Of a stretch of 58,840 nt of DNA, positions 8,077 to 16,516 are shown piece by piece; position 1 is the first letter of the stretch, and every line of letters starts with the position of its first letter. The stretch lies in the NCBI RefSeq assembly GCF_003248505.1, contig NZ_QFOA01000015.1, positions 1 to 58,840 of the forward strand. Reading direction: 5' to 3'. A program made the position numbers and the translations under genes. The notes under the pieces are model-generated. The model saw nothing but the letters and a program-made list of their open reading frames with translations. It was not told the DNA's origin and ran no database searches. The DNA comes from Sphingobium sp. (GTDB lineage: Bacteria > Pseudomonadota > Alphaproteobacteria > Sphingomonadales > Sphingomonadaceae).

Positions 8077-8271
8077 ATGAGCAAGCACGAAGACACGGCG
8101 TCGACCCCCGACGCAACAACGCCCCCTTCGCCATCTTCGCCTGAAAAGGTGCCCGATCTCGCTACAGCTGCGGGCAAGTCGGTCGGGAAGGGGATATGGA
8201 CCGGCGCAGCGGTCGGCATCGGATCGGCGGCTATCGTCGCGGCGCTGCTTTACACGCGCCGTAAAGGCTGA
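8077..8271 (+). CDS. Small single-helix membrane protein, unknown function
   Basis: A 64-residue protein with a polar, Pro/Ser/Thr-rich N-terminal half, a segment LATAAGKSVGKGIWTGAAV, and one hydrophobic helix (about 44-60, IGSAAIVAALLYT) ending in RRKG. It looks like a small inner-membrane protein with its N-terminus outside the bilayer. It runs divergently from xylX. The frame is open from 7759, but that upstream part is antisense to xylX; ATG 8077 is the first start beyond the intergenic region. I do not recognise a family. Confidence 0.6.
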   Translation: MSKHEDTASTPDATTPPSPSSPEKVPDLATAAGKSVGKGIWTGAAVGIGSAAIVAALLYTRRKG

Positions 8272-8302
8272 AGCGCTTCATTTTTCCGCGAATCGCAAAA
8301 AT

Positions 8303-8334
8303 GGGGCGGCATGGCCTTCGCTCCATGCCGCCCC
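8303..8334 (-). terminator. Intrinsic terminator of the EF-hand gene
   Basis: A perfect 12-bp stem (GGGGCGGCATGG at 8303-8314 with its complement at 8323-8334) encloses an 8-nt loop. On the minus strand it is followed by ATTTTTGCG, so it ends transcription of the EF-hand gene. It may also stop the convergent small gene at 8077-8271. Confidence 0.85.
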
Positions 8335-8389
8335 GTGCGACCCTTCAGGGTCATCTTTCCTTGCCTTCGTGACAGGCGGGGAAATTAGT

Positions 8390-8809
8390 TCAAGCTGCGC
8401 CGCCGCTCAGATAGCTGATAAGTTCGGGCTTGCTGACGGTAACGCTCTTGTCCTTATCGGCGGAGGTGAACGCGCCGCTGACCCAAGCGGTCAGCTTTTC
8501 AGCGGGCAGAGTGGAGCCGGTGGTTTTCATCTCCTGGTCCTTCAGCGCAACCATCCAGCGTGAAAATTCGGACTGGTCGAGGACGCCATCCTTGTTGGTG
8601 TCATAAGCAGCGAACTCGCTGTCGACGATGGATGCGATGGCGCTTGCCGACGTAGCCGGTTGCGTGGTGGAGGGTTGAGCGGGCGCAGTCGATTGCGGCA
8701 TGGCCTGCGGCGACGCCGTGTTCGGTTGCATCGATGGTTGTGCCGCCTGCTGCGCCAACGCGGGCGCCGAGACGAGAAGCGCGCTCGTAAGGATTAGGGT
8801 CCGCAACAT
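8390..8809 (-). CDS. Secreted EF-hand calcium-binding protein
   Basis: A 139-residue exported protein. MLRTLILTSALLVSAPALA is a clear signal peptide, followed by a Gln/Pro/Ser/Thr-rich linker (about 20-60). Two EF-hand loops follow: DTNKDGVLDQSE (canonical spacing) and DKDKSVTVSKPE. The ATG at 8809 is chosen because AGGAGA lies just upstream on the minus strand and the signal peptide begins there; the longer frame to 8866 lacks support. Calcium binding is expected from the loops; the physiological role is unknown. It is transcribed alone, with its own terminator. Confidence 0.85.
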   Translation of the reverse strand: MLRTLILTSALLVSAPALAQQAAQPSMQPNTASPQAMPQSTAPAQPSTTQPATSASAIASIVDSEFAAYDTNKDGVLDQSEFSRWMVALKDQEMKTTGSTLPAEKLTAWVSGAFTSADKDKSVTVSKPELISYLSGGAA

Positions 8810-9088
8810 CGCAATCTCCTGCATCTTCTTCATCGGGATCGAGCCAGAGGCCCGTTCGCCCGTCATGTTTCCTGTGTAAAGACAATAGACCAGAACGCCC
8901 GAATGTTCCTGAACGGCTGTTCATGACCGGCGACTCGTCCTGCCGCTCCGTTCGGCTCGTCTCATATCGGCCGACGAGTTGCGACGACTCGCCTCGCCGG
9001 TGGGACAGGAGTGCGCATTTGCCCCGTGGCGGGGACGCTGCTAGGCGGCGCACCATCTTTTTCTTTAAGCCAATGCAGGATTCGCCCG

Positions 9089-10405
9089 ATGGTCCCACGC
9101 TACGCCCGCCCGCAGATGACCGCACTCTGGGAACCGGAGGCGCGCTTCAGCATCTGGTTCGAGATCGAAGCCCACGCGACGGAGAAGCTGGGCGAGCTGG
9201 GCGTGGTGCCGCCCTCGGCGGCCAAGGCGCTCTGGGACTGGTGGGCGACCAATCCGGCAATCGACGTGCCTGCAATCGATGCGATCGAAGCGGTCACGAA
9301 GCACGATGTCATCGCCTTCCTCACCTGGGTCGCCGAACAGGTGGGCGACGAAGCGCGCTTCATGCATCAGGGCATGACGTCGAGCGACGTGCTGGACACC
9401 TGCCTTGCCGTGCAACTGGCCCGCGCGTCCGACATCCTGATCGAGGATATCGACAAGCTGCTGGAGGTCATCAAGCGCCGCGCCTTCGAACATAAGCTGA
9501 CGCCGACCATCGGTCGCAGCCACGGCATCCACGCCGAACCCGTCACCTTCGGCCTTAAAATGGCGGAGGCCTATGCCGAATTCAGTCGTTGCAAGGCGCG
9601 CCTCGTCGCCGCGCGCGCCGAAGTCGCGACCTGCGCCATTTCCGGTGCGGTCGGCACCTTCGCCAATATCGACCCGCGCGTCGAGGAACATGTCGCAGTC
9701 AAGCTGGGTCTGTCGGTGGAACCGGTGTCGACGCAGGTCATCCCGCGCGACCGCCACGCCATGTTCTTTGCGACGCTGGGTGTCATCGCTTCGTCCATCG
9801 AGCGGCTCGCGGTCGAGGTCCGCCACCTTCAGCGCACCGAGGTGCTGGAAGCGGAGGAATATTTCTCGCCGGGGCAGAAGGGCTCCTCGGCGATGCCGCA
9901 CAAGCGCAATCCGGTACTGACGGAAAATCTGACCGGCCTTGCCCGCATGGTGCGTGCCTATGCGCTGCCCGCGATGGAGAATGTGGCGCTGTGGCATGAA
10001 CGCGACATCAGCCATTCGTCGGTCGAGCGCTATATCGGCCCCGATGCGACGATCACGCTCGACTTCGCGCTGGGCCGCCTGACCGGCGTCATCGACAAAC
10101 TGCTCGTCTATCCCGAGCGGATGATGAAGAATCTCGACAAGATGGGAGGCCTCGTCCACTCGCAGCGTGTGCTGTTGGCGCTGACGCAGGCGGGGGTGAG
10201 CCGCGAGGACAGCTATCGATATGTCCAGCGCAACGCGATGAAGGTGTGGGAATCGGACGGGCAGTTGTCGCTCAAGGAACTGCTGAAGGCCGATGCCGAT
10301 GTCGCCGCGGCGCTGACGTCCGAGCAGATCGAGGATAAATTCAACCTCGATTACCATTTCGCGCAGGTCGACACGATCTTCGCCCGGGTGTTCGGCGAAA
10401 GCTGA
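9089..10405 (+). CDS. purB: Adenylosuccinate lyase
   Basis: Cleaves SAICAR and adenylosuccinate to release fumarate in purine synthesis. The 438-residue protein belongs to the fumarase/aspartase superfamily and is close in length to the Bacillus-type PurB. Landmarks are HDVIAFLTW, MHQGMTSSDVLDT, GRSHGIHAEP with a catalytic histidine, and the signature loop GSSAMPHKRNP at about residue 266. The start at MVPRYARPQM is preceded by AGGA; the frame is open further upstream without a good ribosome site. It sits between the xylose and glucuronate blocks with no functional link to them, convergent with lacI. Confidence 0.95.
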   Translation: MVPRYARPQMTALWEPEARFSIWFEIEAHATEKLGELGVVPPSAAKALWDWWATNPAIDVPAIDAIEAVTKHDVIAFLTWVAEQVGDEARFMHQGMTSSDVLDTCLAVQLARASDILIEDIDKLLEVIKRRAFEHKLTPTIGRSHGIHAEPVTFGLKMAEAYAEFSRCKARLVAARAEVATCAISGAVGTFANIDPRVEEHVAVKLGLSVEPVSTQVIPRDRHAMFFATLGVIASSIERLAVEVRHLQRTEVLEAEEYFSPGQKGSSAMPHKRNPVLTENLTGLARMVRAYALPAMENVALWHERDISHSSVERYIGPDATITLDFALGRLTGVIDKLLVYPERMMKNLDKMGGLVHSQRVLLALTQAGVSREDSYRYVQRNAMKVWESDGQLSLKELLKADADVAAALTSEQIEDKFNLDYHFAQVDTIFARVFGES

Positions 10406-10415
10406 CCGGCTGCGC

Positions 10416-11489
10416 CTACCGGCCGCCGGTGCGCGGCCGGGTGCGTGGCGCGGCGTCCGACTGGCGGCGGATCAGCGCATAATCGAGAACCTGATGCTGG
10501 ATCGCATCGCCGTCGCCGCCCCGGCGGGGCTTCAACTGGCGCACCAGCGCTTCGACCGCCGCGCGCGACATGTCGCTGATCGGTTGGCGGATGGTCGTCA
10601 ATTCAGGCCAGATCGTCGTCGCCAGCGACGTGTCGTCGAAGCCACAGACGGTGAGGTCGCCGGGCACGTCGAGGCCGGTGCGATGCGCGATGGCGACGGT
10701 GGCCGCTGCCATGTCGTCGTTGCTCGCAAAGATCGCGGTCGGCGGGTCGGCCAGCGCCAATATATGCTCGGCTGCGTCAAGGCCCGACCGGTAGGTGAAG
10801 AAGCCCTGCGCGATCAGGTCGTCCCGCACCGGCAGCCCGGCTTCCTCCAGCGCCTTCACATAACCTTCGAACCGGCGCGAACTGGCGCTCTGGTTCGGAT
10901 TGCCCTTGATGAAGCCGATGCGCATATGTCCGAGCGACAGCAGGTGTCGCGTCATTTCGTAGGCGGCATGGCAGTCGTCGATGCTGACCGCCAGCATGTC
11001 CGAATGCGGCTGGCCGGACGCGACGGCGACAGCGGGAATACTCGCCTTTCGCAGGGCGTCCAGCAGTTCGGCAAGGTCGCAGAGCGGCGGCGGCAGCACC
11101 ACGCCGTCGATCCGGCTGCGTTTCAGATGCTCCACGACGGCGCGTACGGAGGTTCGCTCATCCCATTTCTCCACCACCAGATCGATGCCGCTGCGGCTTG
11201 CCTGATCGAGGCTGCCGACGAGGAATTCGCTGAGATAGGAGGACGAAGGGTTGGAATAGAGCAGGCCGATCCGCGTTTCGTCCCCGCCCGCCAGCGTGCG
11301 CGCGGCGGCGCTGGGCGCGTAGTTGAGCGCGGCGATGGCCGTTTCCACCTTCTCCCGCGTCACCGGGCGCACGACCTGCTCGCCATTGATGACGCGCGAG
11401 ACGGTCATGGGCGACACCCCGGCTGCCAGCGCCACATCGTTGATGGTAGGAGCGTTGCGCTGGCGGCGGGAAGAGCGGGTGTCGGTCAC
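10416..11489 (-). CDS. LacI-family transcriptional regulator (probable glucuronate/xylan regulator)
   Basis: A 357-residue repressor-type protein. The N-terminal helix-turn-helix reads TINDVALAAGVSPMTVSRVI, followed by the hinge helix SAAARTLAG, then a periplasmic-binding-protein-like effector domain with IGLLYSNP, GHMRIGFIKG, AIFASNDDMA and VCGFDD. The start is GTG at 11489 (VTDTRSSRR); the frame stays open upstream through the agu gene, which is a shadow. It lies 94 nt downstream of the alpha-glucuronidase gene on the same strand, and LacI-type sites occur in front of agu/manD and xylX, so it probably senses a uronate or xylose-derived ligand. The effector is inferred, not shown. Confidence 0.85.
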   Translation of the reverse strand: MTDTRSSRRQRNAPTINDVALAAGVSPMTVSRVINGEQVVRPVTREKVETAIAALNYAPSAAARTLAGGDETRIGLLYSNPSSSYLSEFLVGSLDQASRSGIDLVVEKWDERTSVRAVVEHLKRSRIDGVVLPPPLCDLAELLDALRKASIPAVAVASGQPHSDMLAVSIDDCHAAYEMTRHLLSLGHMRIGFIKGNPNQSASSRRFEGYVKALEEAGLPVRDDLIAQGFFTYRSGLDAAEHILALADPPTAIFASNDDMAAATVAIAHRTGLDVPGDLTVCGFDDTSLATTIWPELTTIRQPISDMSRAAVEALVRQLKPRRGGDGDAIQHQVLDYALIRRQSDAAPRTRPRTGGR

Positions 11490-11583
11490 GGCTGGGACTT
11501 TCGAAACTGCGGCGCGCGAAAAGATGCCTGCATCTCGACCAGCGTTGACGGTAAAAATCAACTTATGTTTTGCAGTGCGGCAT

Positions 11584-13728
11584 TTACCAGTGACCTGGCG
11601 CGAAGGGGAAGTTCTGCGCCTTGTACCAGTCGAGGTCGTGGGCGGGCACCGCCGATCCTGCGGGCAGGGGCAGGCGATTGACCGACTGGAAATAGGCGAT
11701 GCTGGCGTCGCGCCACCATTGCGCCTCGCGCCGCTGGATACGCAGGAAATCGCGCGTCTGCTCGAACCGCTCTGCGTCCACCAGGGGACGCAGCGTGTCC
11801 CACCGCTGCTGCATGTCCTCCACATAGGCGACGCCGCGATCGTAACGATGCACCATCCCGTCCCACACAGTGTCGCCCGACGACAGGCGATAGGTCCAGG
11901 GCAGGTGATGGAACCAGAGAAGGTCGCGGTCGGGCGTGGTTTTGGGGTTCGCCAGCATCTTTGCGACGGGCGGCGCATATTGCGCGAAGGCGTTGCTGCC
12001 CGTCGCCGTCCGGTCAAAGCCGATGCCGTTCGCGTCGGCCTTGTGATAATAGACGGGGTTCCATTCCGGGCGAGCGAGATCGGACACCCAGGGGCCGGGG
12101 CCGTAATGATGCCCCGTCGCCATCACATGGGCCAGGCCGAGCGGGGTCATGTAATCGACCGCCGCTTCGCGCGATCCCATCATCATGGCGACGACGGGAT
12201 CGACCACGCGCGGATCGGGGGAAAAGGTCTGCGCCGCCCATTCGTGCGCGACCGCCTGCGCCGTCAGGTCCGGGTCCCAGGCCATGCGCCCGAACGCATA
12301 CCAGTCCGCCTGGTTGAAAACGGAGCCGCTCCAGTCGCGATCCACGCCGATATTGGCGACGCCCGCGATTCCGGTCAGCCGGTGCCCGTCGAGCGATCCG
12401 TCGACCACCCTGGCGACGGTGGAGCCGTTGCCCTTCGACCGGGTGTCGGACTTCAGTACCTCCTCGAACAGCGGGCCGAGATAGGTGAGATGCGTCGACT
12501 GGCCCAGATATTCCTTTGTGATCTGGAATTCCATCATCAGCGGCGTCTTGGGCATCGCGCCGAACAGCGGGTGAAAGGGTTCGCGCGGCTGGAAGTCGAT
12601 TGCGCCGTTCTTGACCTGGACCAGCACATTGTCGGCGAACTGCCCGTCGAGCGGCTTGAAGTCGTCATAGGCCTGCTTGGCGCGGTCGTCGGGATTGTCG
12701 TGCTGGTATACGAAGGCGCGCCACATCACGATGCCGCCATGAGGCTTGACCGCCGCGGCGAGCATGTTGGCGCCGTCCGCATGGGTGCGCTTGTAATCCT
12801 GCGGTCCGGGCTGGCCTTCGCTGTTCGCCTTGACCAGGAACCCGCCGAAGTCGGGGATCGCGCGATAGATTTCGTCCGACTTCGCCTTCCACCAGGCGGC
12901 GACCTGCGGGTCGAGGGGGTCGGCGGTTCTGAGGCCGTCCAGTTCCATCGGCGCGGTCCATTTTACCGACAGATAGACCTTGATCCCATAGGGGCGTAAC
13001 AGATCGGCCAGCGCCGCTGTCTTGGCGATATAGGCGGCGGTCAGGCTCGTCGCTTTCGCGTTCACATTGTTGAGCACGGTGCCGTTTATGCCGATCGACG
13101 CGTTGGCGCGGGCATAGTCGGTATAGCGTGGCCCTTTATAATCGGGCAGCCGCCACCAGTCCCAGATCGACATACCGGCATAGCCGCGCTCGACCGTGCC
13201 ATCGAGATTGTCCCAATGGTTCAGCATCCGCAACCCGATGCGCGGCGCGCTGCGCACGTCGATCCGGTCGAGCGGTGCGCCGCTCTGCGCCAGGCGCAGC
13301 CACCCATAGGCGCCGTAGAGCAAACCCCGTTCGCTGTTTGCGGCGATCAGGGTGACGGGCACGCCGTTCATCTGCGTGGAGCGAATCGCATAGCCTTCCT
13401 CGCCCAGCTTGCCGGTGTCGATAGGGAGGGATGTTCCCGCCTGCGCCTTTGCCAGCACGATCGCGCCGGGCTGCGCAGCTGTGGAGCGCGACACGGTTGC
13501 GCCGGTCATTCCCTTGACGCCACGCTGCAATTCGGCGACCGCGACCGCAAGCATGGGATCGCTGCCGGACGCGACGATGGCGGTCGCATGGGCGGCAAGA
13601 TCGTGGGACCGGGCAGCGTCGGCAGGGCGATAGCGCAGCCACAGATCGTAGCCGTCTTCGGCGCGAGCCGCAGGCGGCAGGACTACCGTCGCCAACGCCA
13701 CCATCCAGCATAACAATCGCGCCAGCAT
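11584..13728 (-). CDS. Periplasmic xylan alpha-1,2-glucuronidase (GH67)
   Basis: Releases (4-O-methyl)-D-glucuronic acid from the end of branched xylo-oligosaccharides. The 714-residue protein begins with a signal peptide (MLARLLCWMVALATVVLPPAARA), so it acts in the periplasm or outside. GH67 landmarks are NHWDNLDG, ERGYAG, the general-acid glutamate in NSEGQPGP (about residue 304), Asp in KNGAIDFQPREPF (about 378) and Glu in TKEYLGQ (about 406). The spacings resemble those of Cellvibrio GlcA67A. The start at 13728 follows a GGGAGAGAG ribosome site; an upstream ATG at 13752 lacks one. It diverges from the manD operon that uses its product. Confidence 0.92.
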   Translation of the reverse strand: MLARLLCWMVALATVVLPPAARAEDGYDLWLRYRPADAARSHDLAAHATAIVASGSDPMLAVAVAELQRGVKGMTGATVSRSTAAQPGAIVLAKAQAGTSLPIDTGKLGEEGYAIRSTQMNGVPVTLIAANSERGLLYGAYGWLRLAQSGAPLDRIDVRSAPRIGLRMLNHWDNLDGTVERGYAGMSIWDWWRLPDYKGPRYTDYARANASIGINGTVLNNVNAKATSLTAAYIAKTAALADLLRPYGIKVYLSVKWTAPMELDGLRTADPLDPQVAAWWKAKSDEIYRAIPDFGGFLVKANSEGQPGPQDYKRTHADGANMLAAAVKPHGGIVMWRAFVYQHDNPDDRAKQAYDDFKPLDGQFADNVLVQVKNGAIDFQPREPFHPLFGAMPKTPLMMEFQITKEYLGQSTHLTYLGPLFEEVLKSDTRSKGNGSTVARVVDGSLDGHRLTGIAGVANIGVDRDWSGSVFNQADWYAFGRMAWDPDLTAQAVAHEWAAQTFSPDPRVVDPVVAMMMGSREAAVDYMTPLGLAHVMATGHHYGPGPWVSDLARPEWNPVYYHKADANGIGFDRTATGSNAFAQYAPPVAKMLANPKTTPDRDLLWFHHLPWTYRLSSGDTVWDGMVHRYDRGVAYVEDMQQRWDTLRPLVDAERFEQTRDFLRIQRREAQWWRDASIAYFQSVNRLPLPAGSAVPAHDLDWYKAQNFPFAPGHW

Positions 13729-13802
13729 CGAACTCTCTCCCCTACCGTCCATTCAGCCTCAACCCCGCAGTCGGGCATTGACAAGCCTTGTCTCTGTCGC
13801 GA

Positions 13803-13816
13803 TGGTAACGGTATCA
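13803..13816. promoter_or_regulatory. LacI-family operator between the alpha-glucuronidase gene and manD
   Basis: TGGTAACGGTATCA fits the same TGNTANCGNTANCA pattern as the xylX operator. It lies in the 290-bp divergent region between agu (start 13728) and manD (start 14019). A TTGACA hexamer at 13778-13783 stands 19 nt upstream of it, so the operator would cover the -10 region of a rightward promoter. This placement suits repression of the manD operon and possibly of agu. Confidence 0.65.
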
Positions 13817-14018
13817 GTTCGGTGGCGGCAAGCGGAAAGATGCGCCGCGCGCAAAAAGGAGGGGTGGATGATCGAGCATAGTGGCAAGGCGGGCGACGCC
13901 TTTCTCCCCGCGGGCACCGCGTCCCACTCCACGTTTTTTCAGTCTGCCGTATCGTCCGGGGCGCCATGCGCCCCGCGCTGCCTTTCACGTTCAACTTCTT
14001 CTGAACAGGATCGTCCAA

Positions 14019-15230
14019 ATGCCCAAGATCGTTGACGCCCGTGTCATTATCACTTGCCCGGGTCGTAATTTCGTCACGCTCAAGATCATCTGCGACGATG
14101 GCACCACCGGTGTCGGCGACGCGACGCTCAACGGTCGCGAGCTGTCGGTGGCAAGCTATCTGACCGATCATGTCATCCCCTGCCTCATCGGTCGCGACGC
14201 GCACCGGGTCGAGGATATCTGGCAGTATCTGTACAAGGGCGCCTATTGGCGGCGCGGTCCCGTGACGATGACCGCGATCGCGGCGGTCGACATGGCGCTG
14301 TGGGATATCAAGGGTAAGATTGCCGGTCTTCCCGTCTATCAGCTGCTGGGCGGCGCCAGCCGCGAAGGCGTGATGGTGTACGGCCATGCGAACGGCGTCA
14401 GCATCGAGGAAACGATCGAAGCCGCGCTCGATTACCAGCGCCAGGGTTACAAGGCGATTCGCCTGCAATGCGGCATTCCGGGCATGGCGTCGACCTATGG
14501 GGTGTCCAAGGATCGGTATTTCTACGAACCCGCAGACTCCGACCTGCCTTCCGAAAATGTGTGGAACACTCCCAAATATCTGCGTGTCGTGCCCGAATTG
14601 TTCAAGGCCGCGCGGGAAGCGTTGGGCTGGGACGTGCATCTGCTGCACGACATCCATCACCGGCTCACCCCTATCGAGGCAGGCCGACTCGGCAAGGATC
14701 TGGAGCCCTATCGCCCCTTCTGGCTGGAGGATGCGACGCCTGCGGAAAATCAGGAAGCCTTCAAGCTCATCCGCCAGCACACCACGGCACCGCTCGCGGT
14801 GGGCGAGATCTTCAATTCGATCTGGGACGCCAAGGATCTTATCCAGAACCAGCTGATCGACTATATCCGCGCCACCGTGGTCCATGCCGGCGGCATCACC
14901 CACCTGCGCCGGATCGCCGCGCTCGCCGATCTGTATCAGGTTCGCACCGGATGCCACGGGGCGACCGACCTGTCGCCGGTCTGCATGGCCGCCGCGCTCC
15001 ATTTCGACATCAATGTCCCCAATTTCGGCGTGCAGGAATATATGCGCCATACGCCCGAAACCGACGCCGTCTTCCCCCATGCCTACAGCTTCGACAACGG
15101 CATGATGCATCCGGGCGACGAACCGGGGCTGGGTGTCGACATCGATGAGGAACTCGCAGCAGGATATGAATATCAGCGCGCCTTCCTGCCGGTGAACCGG
15201 CTGGAAGATGGCACGATGTTCAACTGGTGA
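14019..15230 (+). CDS. manD: D-mannonate dehydratase (enolase superfamily, ManD)
   Basis: Dehydrates D-mannonate to 2-keto-3-deoxy-D-gluconate. The 403-residue product matches the ManD subgroup in length and catalytic residues. Arg148, Tyr160, Asp211, His213, Glu237 and Glu263 correspond, shifted by one, to Arg147, Tyr159, Asp210, His212, Glu236 and Glu262 as I recall them for Novosphingobium aromaticivorans ManD. It therefore replaces the unrelated UxuA found in E. coli. It opens the glucuronate operon, followed by transporter, uxaC and uxuB with overlapping ends. Low-activity relatives acting on gluconate exist in the family, but the neighbours favour mannonate. Confidence 0.93.
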   Translation: MPKIVDARVIITCPGRNFVTLKIICDDGTTGVGDATLNGRELSVASYLTDHVIPCLIGRDAHRVEDIWQYLYKGAYWRRGPVTMTAIAAVDMALWDIKGKIAGLPVYQLLGGASREGVMVYGHANGVSIEETIEAALDYQRQGYKAIRLQCGIPGMASTYGVSKDRYFYEPADSDLPSENVWNTPKYLRVVPELFKAAREALGWDVHLLHDIHHRLTPIEAGRLGKDLEPYRPFWLEDATPAENQEAFKLIRQHTTAPLAVGEIFNSIWDAKDLIQNQLIDYIRATVVHAGGITHLRRIAALADLYQVRTGCHGATDLSPVCMAAALHFDINVPNFGVQEYMRHTPETDAVFPHAYSFDNGMMHPGDEPGLGVDIDEELAAGYEYQRAFLPVNRLEDGTMFNW

Positions 15231-15235
15231 TCGCC

Positions 15236-16516
15236 ATGACGCAGGCGATCCCCAAGCCGTCCGGAAGAGTCCGCTGGATCGTCTGCGGCCTGCTTTTTGC
15301 CGCCGTGGTGCTGAGCTATATCGACCGGCTGGTGCTGCCCACGCTGAAGCCCGATCTTCAGGCGCGCTACGGCTGGAGCGAGAGCGGCTATGCCGACCTC
15401 GCCATCTGGTTCCAGGCGGGCTACGGCATCGCCTATGTCGTGTTCGGGCGGCTGATCGACCGGATCGGCGCGCGCGCGGGTTATGCGCTCGCCGTCGCGT
15501 TGTGGACCATCGGCCATGTCTCACACATCTTCTTCACCTCGACGGCGGGGATGCTGCTGGCCCGCATTCCGCTCGCGGTCGGAGAGGCGGGGACTTTCCC
15601 CGCCGCCATCGCCGCGACGAACGAGTGGTTCCCCAAAAAGGAACGGGCGCTCGCCATCGGCATCTTCAACGCAGGGTCCAACGTCGGCGCGATTCTGACG
15701 CCGCTGATCGTGCCGATCATCGCGGTGTCGCTGGGTTGGCGCTGGGCGTTCGTCCTGACCGGCCTGCTGACCGTGATCTGGCTGGCGGCATGGCTTGGCT
15801 TCTACCGGCGCCCGCGCGAAAAGAAGAGCCTCTCCCCCGAAGAGCTGGCGTGGATCGAGACCGATCCGGTGGAGCCCAAGCGCTCCGTCAAATGGACGAG
15901 CCTTTTTCGCCATCGCCAGACCTGGGCCTATATGCTCGGCCGGTTCCTGATCGACCCGGTATGGTGGACTTTCCTCTTCTGGCTGCCCGATTTCTTCAAC
16001 AAGCAATATGGCGTCAAGATGCTGGACTTCGGTCCGCCGCTGATCGCCGTCTACCTGTTCGCGGACGTGGGGTCGGTCGCGGGCGGATGGGCGTCGTCGC
16101 GGCTGATGGGCCGGGGATGGAGCGTCAATCGCGCCCGCAAAACCGCGATGCTGCTGGCCGCCTGCTGCGCTGTCCCCATCGCCTTTGCGGCGCAAGCGCC
16201 CTCGATGTGGGTCGCGGTCGGCCTCATCGGCCTTGCCTGCGCCGGTCATCAGGGCTTTTCCGCCAATCTCTACGCACTGCCGGGAGATGTCTTCCCGCGC
16301 TGGATGGCGGGATCGGTCGTGGGCCTGGGCGGCCTGTCGGGCGCGGTGGGCGGCATGTTGATGGCCAAGTTTGCAGGCGTGATCCTTGAAACCATCGGCA
16401 GCTACGGCCCCATTTTCGCGGTCGCATCGGTCGCCTATCTGATCGCGCTTGCGGTCATCCACCTTCTCCTGCCCCGCTATCAGGCGGTGGCGATCCCCGC
16501 CGAAAGCCTTCCATGA
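15236..16516 (+). CDS. Hexuronate MFS transporter (ExuT-like, anion:cation symporter family)
   Basis: An inner-membrane transporter of about 426 residues with about 12 helices. Motifs are LSYIDRLVLPTL in helix 1, GRLIDRIGAR after helix 2, the GEAGTFPAAIAATNEWFP stretch typical of ExuT/GudP-type porters, and RFLIDPVWWTFLFWLPDF after the central loop. ATG 15236 lies 5 nt after the manD stop; a GTG at 15227 that overlaps the stop is an alternative start. It ends by overlapping uxaC (ATGA). Position within the glucuronate operon argues for import of glucuronate or its methyl ether released by the GH67 enzyme. Confidence 0.87.
   Translation: MTQAIPKPSGRVRWIVCGLLFAAVVLSYIDRLVLPTLKPDLQARYGWSESGYADLAIWFQAGYGIAYVVFGRLIDRIGARAGYALAVALWTIGHVSHIFFTSTAGMLLARIPLAVGEAGTFPAAIAATNEWFPKKERALAIGIFNAGSNVGAILTPLIVPIIAVSLGWRWAFVLTGLLTVIWLAAWLGFYRRPREKKSLSPEELAWIETDPVEPKRSVKWTSLFRHRQTWAYMLGRFLIDPVWWTFLFWLPDFFNKQYGVKMLDFGPPLIAVYLFADVGSVAGGWASSRLMGRGWSVNRARKTAMLLAACCAVPIAFAAQAPSMWVAVGLIGLACAGHQGFSANLYALPGDVFPRWMAGSVVGLGGLSGAVGGMLMAKFAGVILETIGSYGPIFAVASVAYLIALAVIHLLLPRYQAVAIPAESLP

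Noticed and set aside
13683..15524. Open frame of 613 codons on the minus strand across manD
   Set aside because: Antisense to manD, whose catalytic residues are all in place; the minus frame shows no family pattern.
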